From Candidatus Saccharimonadota bacterium (GTDB lineage Bacteria > Patescibacteriota > Saccharimonadia > Saccharimonadales > Saccharimonadaceae): 64,000 nt of DNA. Positions 1 to 7,577 of this stretch are shown here, in pieces. The position numbers were made by a program, and so were the translations under genes. Location: the NCBI GenBank assembly GCA_017404955.1, contig JAFRBH010000001.1, positions 1 to 64,000 on the forward strand, in the 5' to 3' direction. The first letter of the stretch is position 1, and every line of letters begins with the position of its first letter. The notes beneath the pieces were generated by a model that was given only the letters and a program-made list of their open reading frames with translations, ran no database searches and was not told the origin of the DNA.

Positions 1-528
1 GCCGGTTGGCCTGATAATCGCGATAGCTGGGACATTCCAAAGTTCCTCTGGGATGTTTCGCCATGGCCGTTCTATGCGCTCTGGCAGTATACTAGCTCGG
101 GTGGTCGGCTTGATCGTGATGTCTTTATGGGCGATCGCACGGCTTGGGATAAGTATGCGGCGCGTAATGGCTCTACGCCAGCACCAAGCCCATCTCCATC
201 TCCGGCTCCAGCCAGAAAATCCAATGAGGACTTGGCTACCGAGGTTATCCGTGGAGATTGGGGAAATGGACAGGATCGTAAGAACCGTTTAACTGCGGCC
301 GGGTATGATTATGGCGCCGTCCAGAGTATTGTTAACCAACGGCTTGCCGGTTCTTCGGGAGCCTCAACTGCCAATAATTGTTCCGCAGTTTATTACACCG
401 TGAAGAAAGGTGATACTCTTTGGGCTATCGCTCAACGTTACGGAACTACCTATCAGGAAATCGCAAGGCTTTCTGGTATTGCCAATCCTAACTTAATTTA
501 TCCGGGCCAGAGAGTGAGGGTAAAATAA
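1..528 (+). CDS. Phage endolysin, GH25 lysozyme with CW_7 and LysM domains (5' end outside window)
   Basis: The reading frame is open from base 1, so the gene starts upstream. The visible part begins with the end of a GH25 muramidase domain ([16 protein letters not shown]). A proline/serine linker ([12 protein letters not shown]) follows, then a CW_7 (Cpl-7-like) cell-wall-binding repeat with the pattern [13 protein letters not shown]...[12 protein letters not shown]. The protein ends with a LysM domain ([17 protein letters not shown]...[10 protein letters not shown]). Such enzymes cut the glycan strand of peptidoglycan to release phage. The stop overlaps the holin ATG as TAATG, which makes a lysis cassette. 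The start cannot be seen. Confidence 0.9.
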   Translation, partial: AGWPDNRDSWDIPKFLWDVSPWPFYALWQYTSSGGRLDRDVFMGDRTAWDKYAARNGSTPAPSPSPSPAPARKSNEDLATEVIRGDWGNGQDRKNRLTAAGYDYGAVQSIVNQRLAGSSGASTANNCSAVYYTVKKGDTLWAIAQRYGTTYQEIARLSGIANPNLIYPGQRVRVK

Positions 529-749
529 TGCTTCCCGATAAGGTTTATGAGGTCTTAAGGTGGCTTATTGCGGTCTTTCTGCCGGCTCTCGGCGTCTTCT
601 TTTCGACGCTTGCAGAGGCTTGGCATTGGAATTTACCTACCGAGGCCATATTAACAACACTTTCGGCCGTAGAGCTGTTTCTAGGCGCTATTTTCGGTAT
701 TTCTAAGGTTATTTACGATAGAAAAGAAAACCCCGAAAAAGACTTGTAA
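528..749 (+). CDS. Small phage holin, r1t-like
   Basis: This 73-residue protein has two hydrophobic segments, about residues 11-31 and 42-61, and a charged tail (YDRKENPEKDL). The pattern LPALGVFFSTLAEAW...LGAIFGISKVIY matches the small r1t-type holin family, which forms membrane lesions that let the endolysin reach the wall. The ATG overlaps the endolysin stop by one base, so translation is probably coupled. Family membership is a judgement from pattern and context. Confidence 0.8.
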   Translation: MLPDKVYEVLRWLIAVFLPALGVFFSTLAEAWHWNLPTEAILTTLSAVELFLGAIFGISKVIYDRKENPEKDL

Positions 750-774
750 AAATCTCAAATTAAGGTTAAATACA

Positions 775-863
775 AACACCTTGCGAGGATCCGGCCGTGA
801 TAAGTTGGAACCGGTCGAGCAGGCCGCTCCTCTCGATACGGTATCGCGGCCTCGCAGGGTGTT
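775..863 (+). other. Predicted three-way-junction RNA structure between holin and next gene
   Basis: Bases 775-788 (AACACCTTGCGAGG) pair with 850-863 (CCTCGCAGGGTGTT) over 14 pairs with a single G.U. Inside, CGGCC at 792-796 pairs with GGCCG at 822-826, and CGATA at 834-838 pairs with TATCG at 842-846. This gives a closed 89-nt three-way junction. It has no U-tract, so it is not a plain terminator. A ribosome-binding site and ATG follow 10-17 nt later. It could be a 5'-UTR regulatory element, an RNA processing site or a small RNA. No known RNA family was recognised. Confidence 0.5.
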
Positions 864-879
864 TTAACTAAGGAGATTT

Positions 880-987
880 ATGGAGATTAAAGTTAAACAA
901 TTAGATAATCCGCTTCCTAATCCACTCGATATTCGGGCTTGCGATGAGTTCTTCGAGGCTTTAGAGAACGAGGAAGTGGAGTTTTAA
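880..987 (+). CDS. Very small phage protein, 35 aa
   Basis: The frame starts at ATG 880, seven bases after an AAGGAG box, and ends at TAA 985-987. It encodes an acidic 35-residue peptide (MEIKVKQLDNPLPNP..., ending ENEEVEF). The spacing to the next gene is eight bases and includes that gene's own AAGGAGG box. The good ribosome-binding site, tight packing and position just behind the structured RNA support a real gene. No function is recognised. Confidence 0.55.
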   Translation: MEIKVKQLDNPLPNPLDIRACDEFFEALENEEVEF

Positions 988-995
988 GGAGGATT

Positions 996-1346
996 ATGGA
1001 AAATAGTCAGAAAACTGCTATCCAAGAGATGGATGAAACTATTAAGCGCCGTAATGACGAGAAGCTCGCTGAGGCGGTTAAACTTGTTAATGACGCCATT
1101 ATGGCTGAGTATAAACGACTAGAGAAAATCGCAAAGACCGAGGAAGATGATCCTATCTTGATTGAGGGAGAAACTACTGCCGGTTATTTTTGTCATCTGA
1201 TGGTTGATCCGCAAGATGTTGCGAAGATCGCGCTCGAGTATAACTACCCCGTTTGGCATATTTTACAGCAAGACTATCCGGATGGAATGTGGGAGGAGTT
1301 AGGTCGAAAGTTCGGGCTAGAAGCGGTTTGCTCGATGGATTTATAG
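996..1346 (+). CDS. Hypothetical phage protein, 116 aa
   Basis: The start follows AAGGAGG at optimal distance. The first 60 residues are charged and probably helical (ETIKRRNDEKLAEAVKLVND). The second half is mixed and contains a tryptophan/tyrosine-rich stretch (YNYPVWHILQQDYPDGMW). There is no signal peptide or membrane segment. It sits between lysis genes and a zinc-ribbon gene on the same strand with 8-nt gaps, so all are probably co-transcribed. I do not recognise a family. Confidence 0.6.
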   Translation: MENSQKTAIQEMDETIKRRNDEKLAEAVKLVNDAIMAEYKRLEKIAKTEEDDPILIEGETTAGYFCHLMVDPQDVAKIALEYNYPVWHILQQDYPDGMWEELGRKFGLEAVCSMDL

Positions 1347-1354
1347 GAGAAATC

Positions 1355-1711
1355 ATGAGTTTTATTGGTATTTGCGAATACGTTATCGGCGTTATCCATG
1401 ATCAGGATATTTGGTACTATGTCGGCGAAACTGACTCTGATGGTAAGAAATTAAAGTCCAAGGAGAGGTATTCCTCGTTCCTCGTTGACGCCAAACGCTA
1501 TGACGATGAAGACGTATTAAGGTGGGAGCTTGAGGAGCTTCCTAAAACTATGGCATATAAAATCCTTGAAATCCAGCGTTGCCCAAAGTGCAAAAAGGAA
1601 TTCACGGAGCATCCGGCCCTTTCTCGTGAGGACAACGAAACTGAAATTTGTCCGCAATGTGGGGTTCGGGAGGCGGTGGAAGCGTACGAGCGTTACGACA
1701 AGGATTCTTAG
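1355..1711 (+). CDS. Small phage protein with a C-terminal zinc ribbon, 118 aa
   Basis: ATG 1355 follows TAGGAGAAATC, eight bases after the previous stop. A longer frame upstream lacks a ribosome-binding site and overlaps the previous gene. The N-terminal 70 residues are of unknown type. Residues about 74-112 carry CPKCKKEF...ICPQCGVREA, a four-cysteine ribbon of the kind common in small phage and Firmicutes proteins. It probably binds zinc. The cellular role is unknown. It is the last gene before an intergenic promoter. Confidence 0.65.
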   Translation: MSFIGICEYVIGVIHDQDIWYYVGETDSDGKKLKSKERYSSFLVDAKRYDDEDVLRWELEELPKTMAYKILEIQRCPKCKKEFTEHPALSREDNETEICPQCGVREAVEAYERYDKDS

Positions 1712-1722
1712 CACTACAGTCA

Positions 1723-1751
1723 TTGACTTTCTCTCCTAAATATGCTAAAAT
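1723..1751 (+). promoter_or_regulatory. Sigma70-type promoter of the cargo operon
   Basis: A -35 box TTGACT (1723-1728) is separated by exactly 17 bases from a -10 box TAAAAT (1746-1751), which has an upstream TG extension (TATGCTAAAAT). Transcription should begin near 1758, leaving a leader of about 70 nt before the kinase-like gene. It separates the cargo operon from the phage genes before it, so the operon can be expressed from the lysogen. Confidence 0.8.
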
Positions 1752-1827
1752 ATACACAATGCGTCGTGTCTTTACGAGGCATAGTTATTTAATGTCTTGA
1801 TTCTACTATGGAAAGGAAGTGATTAGA

Positions 1828-2625
1828 TTGAGAGTCAGGAATATCGAAGTTGGGGATCGCATTGGCGAGGCCCCTAAGTTCCGTATCTACCTTGGCACGA
1901 TGGATGACGAGCAACCGGTAATCTTGAAGGTAGCGAAGACATTTGAAGATGGCGACATCCTCGCTGAGGAGGCCGGCAAATTCAATATTCTGCGCTCTTT
2001 CGAAGAACAGGTGGCAAAGTTTGAAGCGGACCAGGGTGGAAGTAACTCCCACTACGATTGGCTGTTCGCAAACCTGCTGTCCTCGTTCATGGAATCTACT
2101 CAAGGAGATCGCCGTATCAATGTCTTCGCGACACCTGATGTCGACCTCAGCAAGCTGATTCCTCTGACGAAGCTGCACGCTGAAGCCGAAATCGACACCC
2201 GCACCAGTATCTGGATTCTGGGACGTTTCTTCAAATTCTACGGCTTTTTCGAGCTGTTAGCGGCTGACGGAGACAACCCTATCGCCAGGTATCCAATCTT
2301 CTCGCCTGATGATTACCTCATTGGGCCGGAAAGACACCGTTTGATCTACTACAACTTCTCTGGAGATGTGGCTGATGTGGTGGCTACTGACTTTGTCAAA
2401 GCTACCTCTAAGTTTATTCTCAACTGGGTTGTTGCTGGAGATGACCCCGCTGAGCAGGAATATCTTGAATTGCTCAAGGACTTCTCGGAATATGGTCGCA
2501 ATTCGTTTGAGGAAGCACATGAAGACCTCTATGCGCTCGTAAAAAAGCACTGGGGGATTCAGTACTATCCTTTTACCTATCGCGATCGTAACACCATCAT
2601 CTGGAAAACTATTAAGGAGGATTGA
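1828..2625 (+). CDS. Degenerate protein-kinase-like protein, first gene of the vWA/AdSS operon
   Basis: The 265-residue protein has a kinase-like N-lobe: VILKVAK with Lys34 in the VxxK position and acidic residues at about 47-48 that could be the helix-C Glu. The region expected to hold the catalytic loop reads NPIARYPIFSPDDYLIG and the DFG position reads YYNFSGD, so the catalytic Asp and the metal Asp both appear lost. It may be a pseudokinase or adaptor. TTG 1828 is preferred because AAGGAAG lies eight bases upstream; GTG 1819 is too close to that box. Two bases separate its stop from the next ATG, and that gene's AAGGAGG box lies inside this frame. The kinase assignment is inference from pattern. 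Confidence 0.55.
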   Translation: MRVRNIEVGDRIGEAPKFRIYLGTMDDEQPVILKVAKTFEDGDILAEEAGKFNILRSFEEQVAKFEADQGGSNSHYDWLFANLLSSFMESTQGDRRINVFATPDVDLSKLIPLTKLHAEAEIDTRTSIWILGRFFKFYGFFELLAADGDNPIARYPIFSPDDYLIGPERHRLIYYNFSGDVADVVATDFVKATSKFILNWVVAGDDPAEQEYLELLKDFSEYGRNSFEEAHEDLYALVKKHWGIQYYPFTYRDRNTIIWKTIKED

Positions 2626-2627
2626 AA

Positions 2628-3722
2628 ATGGGACATCAGACTTTTTCGGTAGATAGCTACCGGCAGGCTCGCCGTGATTACGGCGTGACTCAGAGCACCA
2701 ACGTGACGAGGCAAGCTGAAGAACGCGCCAGGAGAACTGGTCGACTCAGCGAGATCGTCGATCCGGCCATTGGCCCGGTTCGTTTTTCCAAAATCCGGCT
2801 GAACCCCCATCAGAAGAAGTGGATCGCTACTCTCGGTTGCCCGATGGACATCGAGGTCAGTTGCGACACCACCGGCTCTATGGGCGGCGAAGTCGACACG
2901 GAAATGGCGGTTCTGCCCGACCTCTATGAGGCCGTGGCGAAAGTTCTGCCGGGTTACGATCCGCAGCTTTGCCTCGGTATCTTCGGCGATTGTGGCGACG
3001 ATTTCGTCATGTGTCGTCCGCAGTTCGAGATGGAAGCACCCAAGATCGTGAACTATCTCAAGGAAATGGCGCCTCAGCGTGGTGGATGTGGCAATCACGG
3101 GGAAGATCCCCAGTACGCCATGTTCGCGCGCGCTTATCTGACCGACGCCTATACCAATCGTATCGGCATCAAAGGCTATCACTTTATCGTTACCGATGAA
3201 CCCTACCATAACCATCTGCGTGAGGAGGAGATCCAGCGTATCTTCGGCAGTGACATTCTCAAGAATGAGCTGAAGGGGATGCGGCGTGAGCTTCCGTCCG
3301 TGAAGGCTATGGTGGCCGAGTTGAAGAAAAAAACGCACCAGTTTATTCTGGTGATGCGCGACCATTCTTATCACGATACGCTCGAAATGTGGCGTGATCT
3401 CTGTGGCGAGAAGTCCGTTATCGTCATCAACTCCACTCAGCAGTTACCGGCAGTTATTTCTGCCATCATTGGGCTGACGGAAGGCACCATCGAAGTCGTG
3501 GGCTTGAAGGAGCATCTCGGCAAGTATGGTGACTCTGAGCTGATCGCTCAGCTTTCCAACATCGACATCGGCGCGCAGGCGAAGCTTCGTCATGCGTTGC
3601 CCCATCCGGTTCCCAAAGCCGGGGATATCTTCGCCAATAAGGGCGATACCTGGCCGATTCAGCCGGGCGAATCTCCCGAAGAAGAACCCGCGGAGACTCC
3701 GGATCACATCGAGTACCTGTAA
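2628..3722 (+). CDS. vWA-domain protein of the cargo operon, 364 aa
   Basis: A von Willebrand A domain covers roughly residues 72-290. The metal-site motif is D80-T-T82-G-S84 (MDIEVSCDTTGSMGGE), followed by the acidic GDCGDD (120-125), the GGCGNHGED loop (152-160) and VTDE near residue 190. vWA domains bind Mg2+ and usually mediate protein assembly. The first 60 residues are charged and the last 45 are proline/acidic (GESPEEEPAETP). No signal peptide is present, so it is cytoplasmic. AAGGAGG precedes ATG 2628. GC is clearly higher than in the chromosome. It is the best conserved-looking part of the operon and probably its scaffold or switch. Confidence 0.8.
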   Translation: MGHQTFSVDSYRQARRDYGVTQSTNVTRQAEERARRTGRLSEIVDPAIGPVRFSKIRLNPHQKKWIATLGCPMDIEVSCDTTGSMGGEVDTEMAVLPDLYEAVAKVLPGYDPQLCLGIFGDCGDDFVMCRPQFEMEAPKIVNYLKEMAPQRGGCGNHGEDPQYAMFARAYLTDAYTNRIGIKGYHFIVTDEPYHNHLREEEIQRIFGSDILKNELKGMRRELPSVKAMVAELKKKTHQFILVMRDHSYHDTLEMWRDLCGEKSVIVINSTQQLPAVISAIIGLTEGTIEVVGLKEHLGKYGDSELIAQLSNIDIGAQAKLRHALPHPVPKAGDIFANKGDTWPIQPGESPEEEPAETPDHIEYL

Positions 3723-3770
3723 TCAAGATCTGTTAACAATTTGGTTTTTACAGACTCTAGGAGGTGTGTT

Positions 3771-5090
3771 ATGCTTGAGCGAATTTACGTCGTTACTGAC
3801 CTCGGTCCGGGTGACGGAGGAAAGGGCGGCATAGTTCATGCGCTCTCGCGCAAAATTGACGCTTCGGTCGTCATCAAGCGCGGAGGCGCACAAGGCTCTC
3901 ATGGCGTACGCACCTCCAACGGAGAAAGCTTTAATTTCTCACAATGGGGTTGCGGAACGCTTGAGGGTGTACCAACTTTTCTTTCCGAGCAAATGGTAAT
4001 TTCGCCAGTTGGACTCGGCAACGAATCGGAAGCCTTAAAGCGGCTCGGAATCTATGACCCATTCACGCTTTTAAGTGTCGACCCGTCCTGTATTTGCGCT
4101 ACGCCTTTTCATCGGATTTCTTCTCAACTTGAGGAGCTTCTGCTTGGAGAAAACCCGCGTGGCACGATTGGAACTGGTGTTGGACAAGCCTATCGTATGT
4201 ATAATGCTTTAGGTGAAGAAGCAACGATTCGAGCCTCTGAGCTTCAGGACCGTGAGGTTGTCCGCAGGAAACTCCAAAGGCAGCTCGATTGCTACAGAGA
4301 AAGGTATGCCAGAATCTCCACAGACGATGGTTTACCTGGCGACGCTGAGTTAATCGCCGAAAACCTTAGCTTGCTTCATGATGACGGCTTCTTGCCTTAT
4401 ACTCTTGATCTTTTTGAGAACATAGGTAAGAAGCTCCGATTTATGAGTCTTAGCGAAGTGGTAAAAGGCGATGGCTCGGCTGTCGTCGAATGTTCACATG
4501 GAGTTTTGACTGACGCTGAAACTGGATTAAAACCCCACGTCAGCGCAATTAGAACTCTTCCGAAGTTTACTACGGAAATGTTGAGAAGCGCCGGGTATAA
4601 CGGTAAGATAATTAACTATGCCGTTCATCGCGCCTATGAAATCCGACACGGAGCCGGCCCCATGCCGACTTATGATCCGGAGTTCACGACGCAAATGCTT
4701 CCCGGTAGCCATAAAGATGAGAATCGCTGGCAAGGCATAGTCCGAGCCGGAGCACTTGATTTGAATCTTTTGCGCTATGCTCTCGACACGAGTAGCGAAA
4801 CGAAGTTCGACGGGCTTTGCCTTACTTGGTTTGACCAAGTCTTAGCTTCCGGGCGAATCTGGCCACTCTGCGTTAGTTATAAAAACGCGCCGACGGACGG
4901 TGAACCCTATGCTGAGTTCCTAAAAAAGGCTGAGCCTACTACAATTGAATATTCCATTAAGAAACCCATCTCAAAGCGAGAACTTTTCGAATTTGTCGGG
5001 AATACTCTCGATGAGTTTATAAACGTTCCGCTGGAACTACTCTCAATTGGGCCAACCGAGCTGGATAAAATCAGTTCGAATAAAATTTAA
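3771..5090 (+). CDS. Divergent adenylosuccinate-synthetase-like protein
   Basis: The 439-residue protein follows the PurA fold from end to end. GDGGKGG (14-20) replaces the usual GDEGKGK, so the catalytic Asp is kept but the following Glu and final Lys are lost. SHG at 43-45 retains the catalytic His. GTIGTGVGQAY (131-141) matches GTTGRGIGPAY. CLTWFD (350-355) replaces CLTKLD, keeping the Asp that reads guanine. PurA joins IMP and aspartate using GTP. This copy is surrounded by phage and conflict-type genes rather than purine genes, so another nucleotide substrate or a signalling role is possible. AGGAGG six bases before ATG 3771 fixes the start. Confidence 0.8.
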   Translation: MLERIYVVTDLGPGDGGKGGIVHALSRKIDASVVIKRGGAQGSHGVRTSNGESFNFSQWGCGTLEGVPTFLSEQMVISPVGLGNESEALKRLGIYDPFTLLSVDPSCICATPFHRISSQLEELLLGENPRGTIGTGVGQAYRMYNALGEEATIRASELQDREVVRRKLQRQLDCYRERYARISTDDGLPGDAELIAENLSLLHDDGFLPYTLDLFENIGKKLRFMSLSEVVKGDGSAVVECSHGVLTDAETGLKPHVSAIRTLPKFTTEMLRSAGYNGKIINYAVHRAYEIRHGAGPMPTYDPEFTTQMLPGSHKDENRWQGIVRAGALDLNLLRYALDTSSETKFDGLCLTWFDQVLASGRIWPLCVSYKNAPTDGEPYAEFLKKAEPTTIEYSIKKPISKRELFEFVGNTLDEFINVPLELLSIGPTELDKISSNKI

Positions 5091-5104
5091 AGGAGGATAT
5101 ACCC

Positions 5105-6298
5105 ATGAGTGAAGAGATTAAGAATGCTGTTGCTACTGCTGAGACTGAGGCCGCCAAGGCCCCTGTCGTCGCGAACGATGTTCGCACCAAGCTCGCCGAA
5201 TACGGCGCCGACGAGGCGACCATCGATAAGGTCGTTTCCGAACTCGGCGTCGAGGAACTCGACGACCTGGCTTCCCTCGAGGTGGCCGATCTGACCGGCG
5301 CTGGCATGAAGCTCGCGAAAGCGCGCAAGCTCGTCGCTGAGTTGAAGAATACCAGCAAGCCCGCCGCTCCGGCTGTTGCCGCCGCGGAAACGCGCGCCAT
5401 CCAGAGCCAGTTTGAGGCTCTGTTGCCCTCGATCCCGACCGACGAGTCCTGGCTGAACGCCCTGAAGACCGGTGGTATCCTGAAGGTGGACGAGTCGTCC
5501 TACATCGCCGCCATTCGTGCGGCTCTGGCCGATCGCGCTGGCCTCTACAACGTTCCCGATGCGCTCTCCAAGGCTATGGAGAAGTATGCCGACGAAACCG
5601 AGGAGCAGGTCGATCCGACTTTCTACGCTCTGCGTAAGTCTTTGACCCGTCGCGCCTACGGCGACATCTTCGCCGCTATCGACGGTCTGGACGGCACGTT
5701 CATCACGGACGCCCGCCGCAAGGAGTTCCTGAGCCGCATCCGTGATACGCTCTGGCCGGCTATCGCCGAAAGCTATCGTACGTTGGACGGCTGGTATCAG
5801 ACCTGGCGTGCAAGTTTCTCCGATCCCTCTATGCTGATCGCGGCCATCGGCGGCGGTTTCAGTGGCGGAGCTGCTGGTATGAGTATGATTACTCCGCCCG
5901 ACACCGCTCAGCTGCATGACGCCGGCGACACGCTGGTCGATTCCATCAACCGCGTTTTCCGCGGTACTGGTGTTCAGGTCGCGGCCGCTATGGCTTATGA
6001 CGCCAACACCATCCGCAATACGCTCGAGGATCCGCGTCTGCCGTCCATGGTCGGCGTGAAGAACCGCGAGATGATGCTCAAGAAGATCGGCGCCAGCGTT
6101 TCCAGCAACTACATCCGCCTGGAGCAGAATCTGGTCAAGTACGTCCTGGCTTTCGCCAAGCACGACACGGTTACTTCCGATGTGGAAGTCAACTACTTCG
6201 TGGCTCTGTGGCAGCTGGGAACCCAGATCAACTGGGCTGAGCTGGGCGGCGGCGACGCCACCGGCATGACTGGTCTGACCGGCAAGCGCGTTCTGTAA
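5105..6298 (+). CDS. GC-rich helical protein of unknown function, last gene of cargo operon
   Basis: The 397-residue protein starts behind AAAGGAGG and ends just before a strong terminator. Residues 25-80 (VRTKLAEYGADEATIDKVVSELGVEEL) look like a small helical SAM/helix-hairpin module, followed by an alanine-rich linker. A longer domain has a glycine-rich turn (AAIGGGFSGGAAGMSM, about residues 247-262) and helices to the C-terminus. One sampled 60-base line is 67% GC against 40% in a line from the 8.6-kb gene. No family is recognised. The even expression signals suggest it works in fixed ratio with the three genes before it. Confidence 0.75.
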   Translation: MSEEIKNAVATAETEAAKAPVVANDVRTKLAEYGADEATIDKVVSELGVEELDDLASLEVADLTGAGMKLAKARKLVAELKNTSKPAAPAVAAAETRAIQSQFEALLPSIPTDESWLNALKTGGILKVDESSYIAAIRAALADRAGLYNVPDALSKAMEKYADETEEQVDPTFYALRKSLTRRAYGDIFAAIDGLDGTFITDARRKEFLSRIRDTLWPAIAESYRTLDGWYQTWRASFSDPSMLIAAIGGGFSGGAAGMSMITPPDTAQLHDAGDTLVDSINRVFRGTGVQVAAAMAYDANTIRNTLEDPRLPSMVGVKNREMMLKKIGASVSSNYIRLEQNLVKYVLAFAKHDTVTSDVEVNYFVALWQLGTQINWAELGGGDATGMTGLTGKRVL

Positions 6299-6321
6299 GA
6301 AGCCAACGCACCTATAAAATT

Positions 6322-6346
6322 AGGCCCCCATTCTGGGGGCCTTTTT
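6322..6346 (+). terminator. Intrinsic terminator closing the cargo operon
   Basis: AGGCCCCCA (6322-6330) pairs with TGGGGGCCT (6334-6342) around a three-base loop and runs into five T residues. It lies between the two convergent genes and closes the four-gene operon. Confidence 0.9.
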
Positions 6347-6353
6347 CATGACC

Positions 6354-7538
6354 TTAAAGCCAAACATATTTCGCGTAGAGCATGGTCGCAATCTTGCGGT
6401 ACTCGTCACAGTAGAACGGACAATCGCCGTCCATTTCGGGAGGAATGCAGAACTCGTCTATGCCAGTAAATCTGGAGAATCCTTTGTGCAACAGTCTATA
6501 TTGGAGCAAGTCACTTTCCAAACGCTCAATTGCTTGGCGCCTGATTTCCGGTCGCGTAGCGTACATTACCGAGTCGGTATAAATGTCCGTTATGTGATCA
6601 GCAATATGCTCTAACTCGTCTGCTACAGATCCTCCGCCAAGCCATATCGTATTGAAGTAGACATGGGTGGCGTGGGGACTTCCAGGCTTAAAAGCATCAC
6701 TCATTTCGAGCTGTTCGAGGTTCCATACGTCGAGGTCGGAATTTGTGGTCCCGTATCCTTTGAGCTGAGAACCGCCTACGAGAACAATTTCTGACGGGTT
6801 TAGTCGTGTCGCAATTTCTTCAAGCTGGGCTTCAATTGTCGGTATATTATCCGAGAACGGCCCCTCAAGCCTAGCTGAGGGCGTCAGAAGCTCTGCCGGT
6901 TTATTGCGCTCATCAAGCCATTCCAATCGCTTTTTTGAGACATAGAGCGGTTCTGGTTTCTTTCTTTCGGGTAAATGAGCGGTCTTTGAGGTGAGCGCAT
7001 ATAGGTCTGCGCCACTGAGAATCTTATTCTTACGAATGTAATCCCATGTGTCCTTGAAGCTCTGAAGTAGAACTTCGTCGTCGCTGTTTTCCTTGAGAAT
7101 ACTCGAAACCTGCCAAGCGGTGATGTACCCGAACTTGAGGAGCCACGGCGTAAGATGGGCGCATTTTACAACACGCTCTAGCCCGCCACTTGGTCTTGCG
7201 TCAAGCTCAAAGCAATCGCCAGTGTGGAAATTCTCGCGCACATCTCTTATGTTCAACAACCTGTACCACGCATCGCAGTATGCTTTCTTAAACGTAGCCG
7301 GAGCGTCATCCAAAAACCGTAGTGGCAAGTATAGCAGAATCCTCTCGGAATCTCTATCCTGAAGCAGGTCTTCACAGGCGCTATAGAACCGTTCTCGTTC
7401 AAGTGGCATATCGCGAGCGACCTTAGGATTCGCTTCGAGGAAGCAGCAAATATGTTCAGCCGCTCTTTTTCGCGTTCCTATGCCGGAATCAGCCTTTTCT
7501 AACCTGTGTTCGATAGCAGGTTTTAATAGTTTAACCAT
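6354..7538 (-). CDS. Protein with a nucleotidyltransferase-fold core, 394 aa
   Basis: Residues 250-272 read EIVLVGGSQLKGYG...SDLDVW, the GGS-x10-DxD signature of polymerase-beta-type nucleotidyltransferases (GGS 255-257, Asp268/Asp270). The 230-residue N-terminal part is helical and unfamiliar. After the motif come an HATHVYFNTIW stretch and a cysteine-rich C-terminus (PPEMDGDCPFYCDEY). Enzymes of this fold move nucleotides onto RNA, proteins or small molecules, and many belong to toxin-antitoxin or defence systems. It faces the cargo operon and has its own promoter, so it may be an independent cargo gene. The substrate is unknown. Confidence 0.65.
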   Translation of the reverse strand: MVKLLKPAIEHRLEKADSGIGTRKRAAEHICCFLEANPKVARDMPLERERFYSACEDLLQDRDSERILLYLPLRFLDDAPATFKKAYCDAWYRLLNIRDVRENFHTGDCFELDARPSGGLERVVKCAHLTPWLLKFGYITAWQVSSILKENSDDEVLLQSFKDTWDYIRKNKILSGADLYALTSKTAHLPERKKPEPLYVSKKRLEWLDERNKPAELLTPSARLEGPFSDNIPTIEAQLEEIATRLNPSEIVLVGGSQLKGYGTTNSDLDVWNLEQLEMSDAFKPGSPHATHVYFNTIWLGGGSVADELEHIADHITDIYTDSVMYATRPEIRRQAIERLESDLLQYRLLHKGFSRFTGIDEFCIPPEMDGDCPFYCDEYRKIATMLYAKYVWL

Positions 7539-7560
7539 AGAATATCCCCCTTTCGGTCAT
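7531..7560 (-). CDS. Nine-residue leader peptide overlapping the nucleotidyltransferase start
   Basis: On the minus strand ATG at 7560 opens a frame of nine codons (MTERGIFYG) ending in TAA at 7533-7531. Its stop lies across the ATG of the downstream gene (7538). AAAGGAG precedes it, and it contains AGGGGG, which serves as the ribosome-binding site of the main gene. This layout fits translational coupling. A -10 box TATAAT (minus strand, 7583-7578) lies just upstream. Confidence 0.45.
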   Translation of the reverse strand: MTERGIFYG

Positions 7561-7577
7561 GTTAATGTACTCCTTTT

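Noticed and set aside
775-863. Hammerhead ribozyme
   Set aside because: A three-way junction is present, but the conserved CTGATGA and GAAA core segments are not.
1819-1821. GTG start for the kinase-like gene
   Set aside because: The purine-rich box abuts this codon; TTG 1828 has the normal spacing.
3771-5090. PurZ of a 2-aminoadenine phage
   Set aside because: The catalytic Asp of PurA-type enzymes is kept and none of the usual partners (DatZ, MazZ, DpoZ) are nearby. The neighbours are vWA and kinase-like genes.
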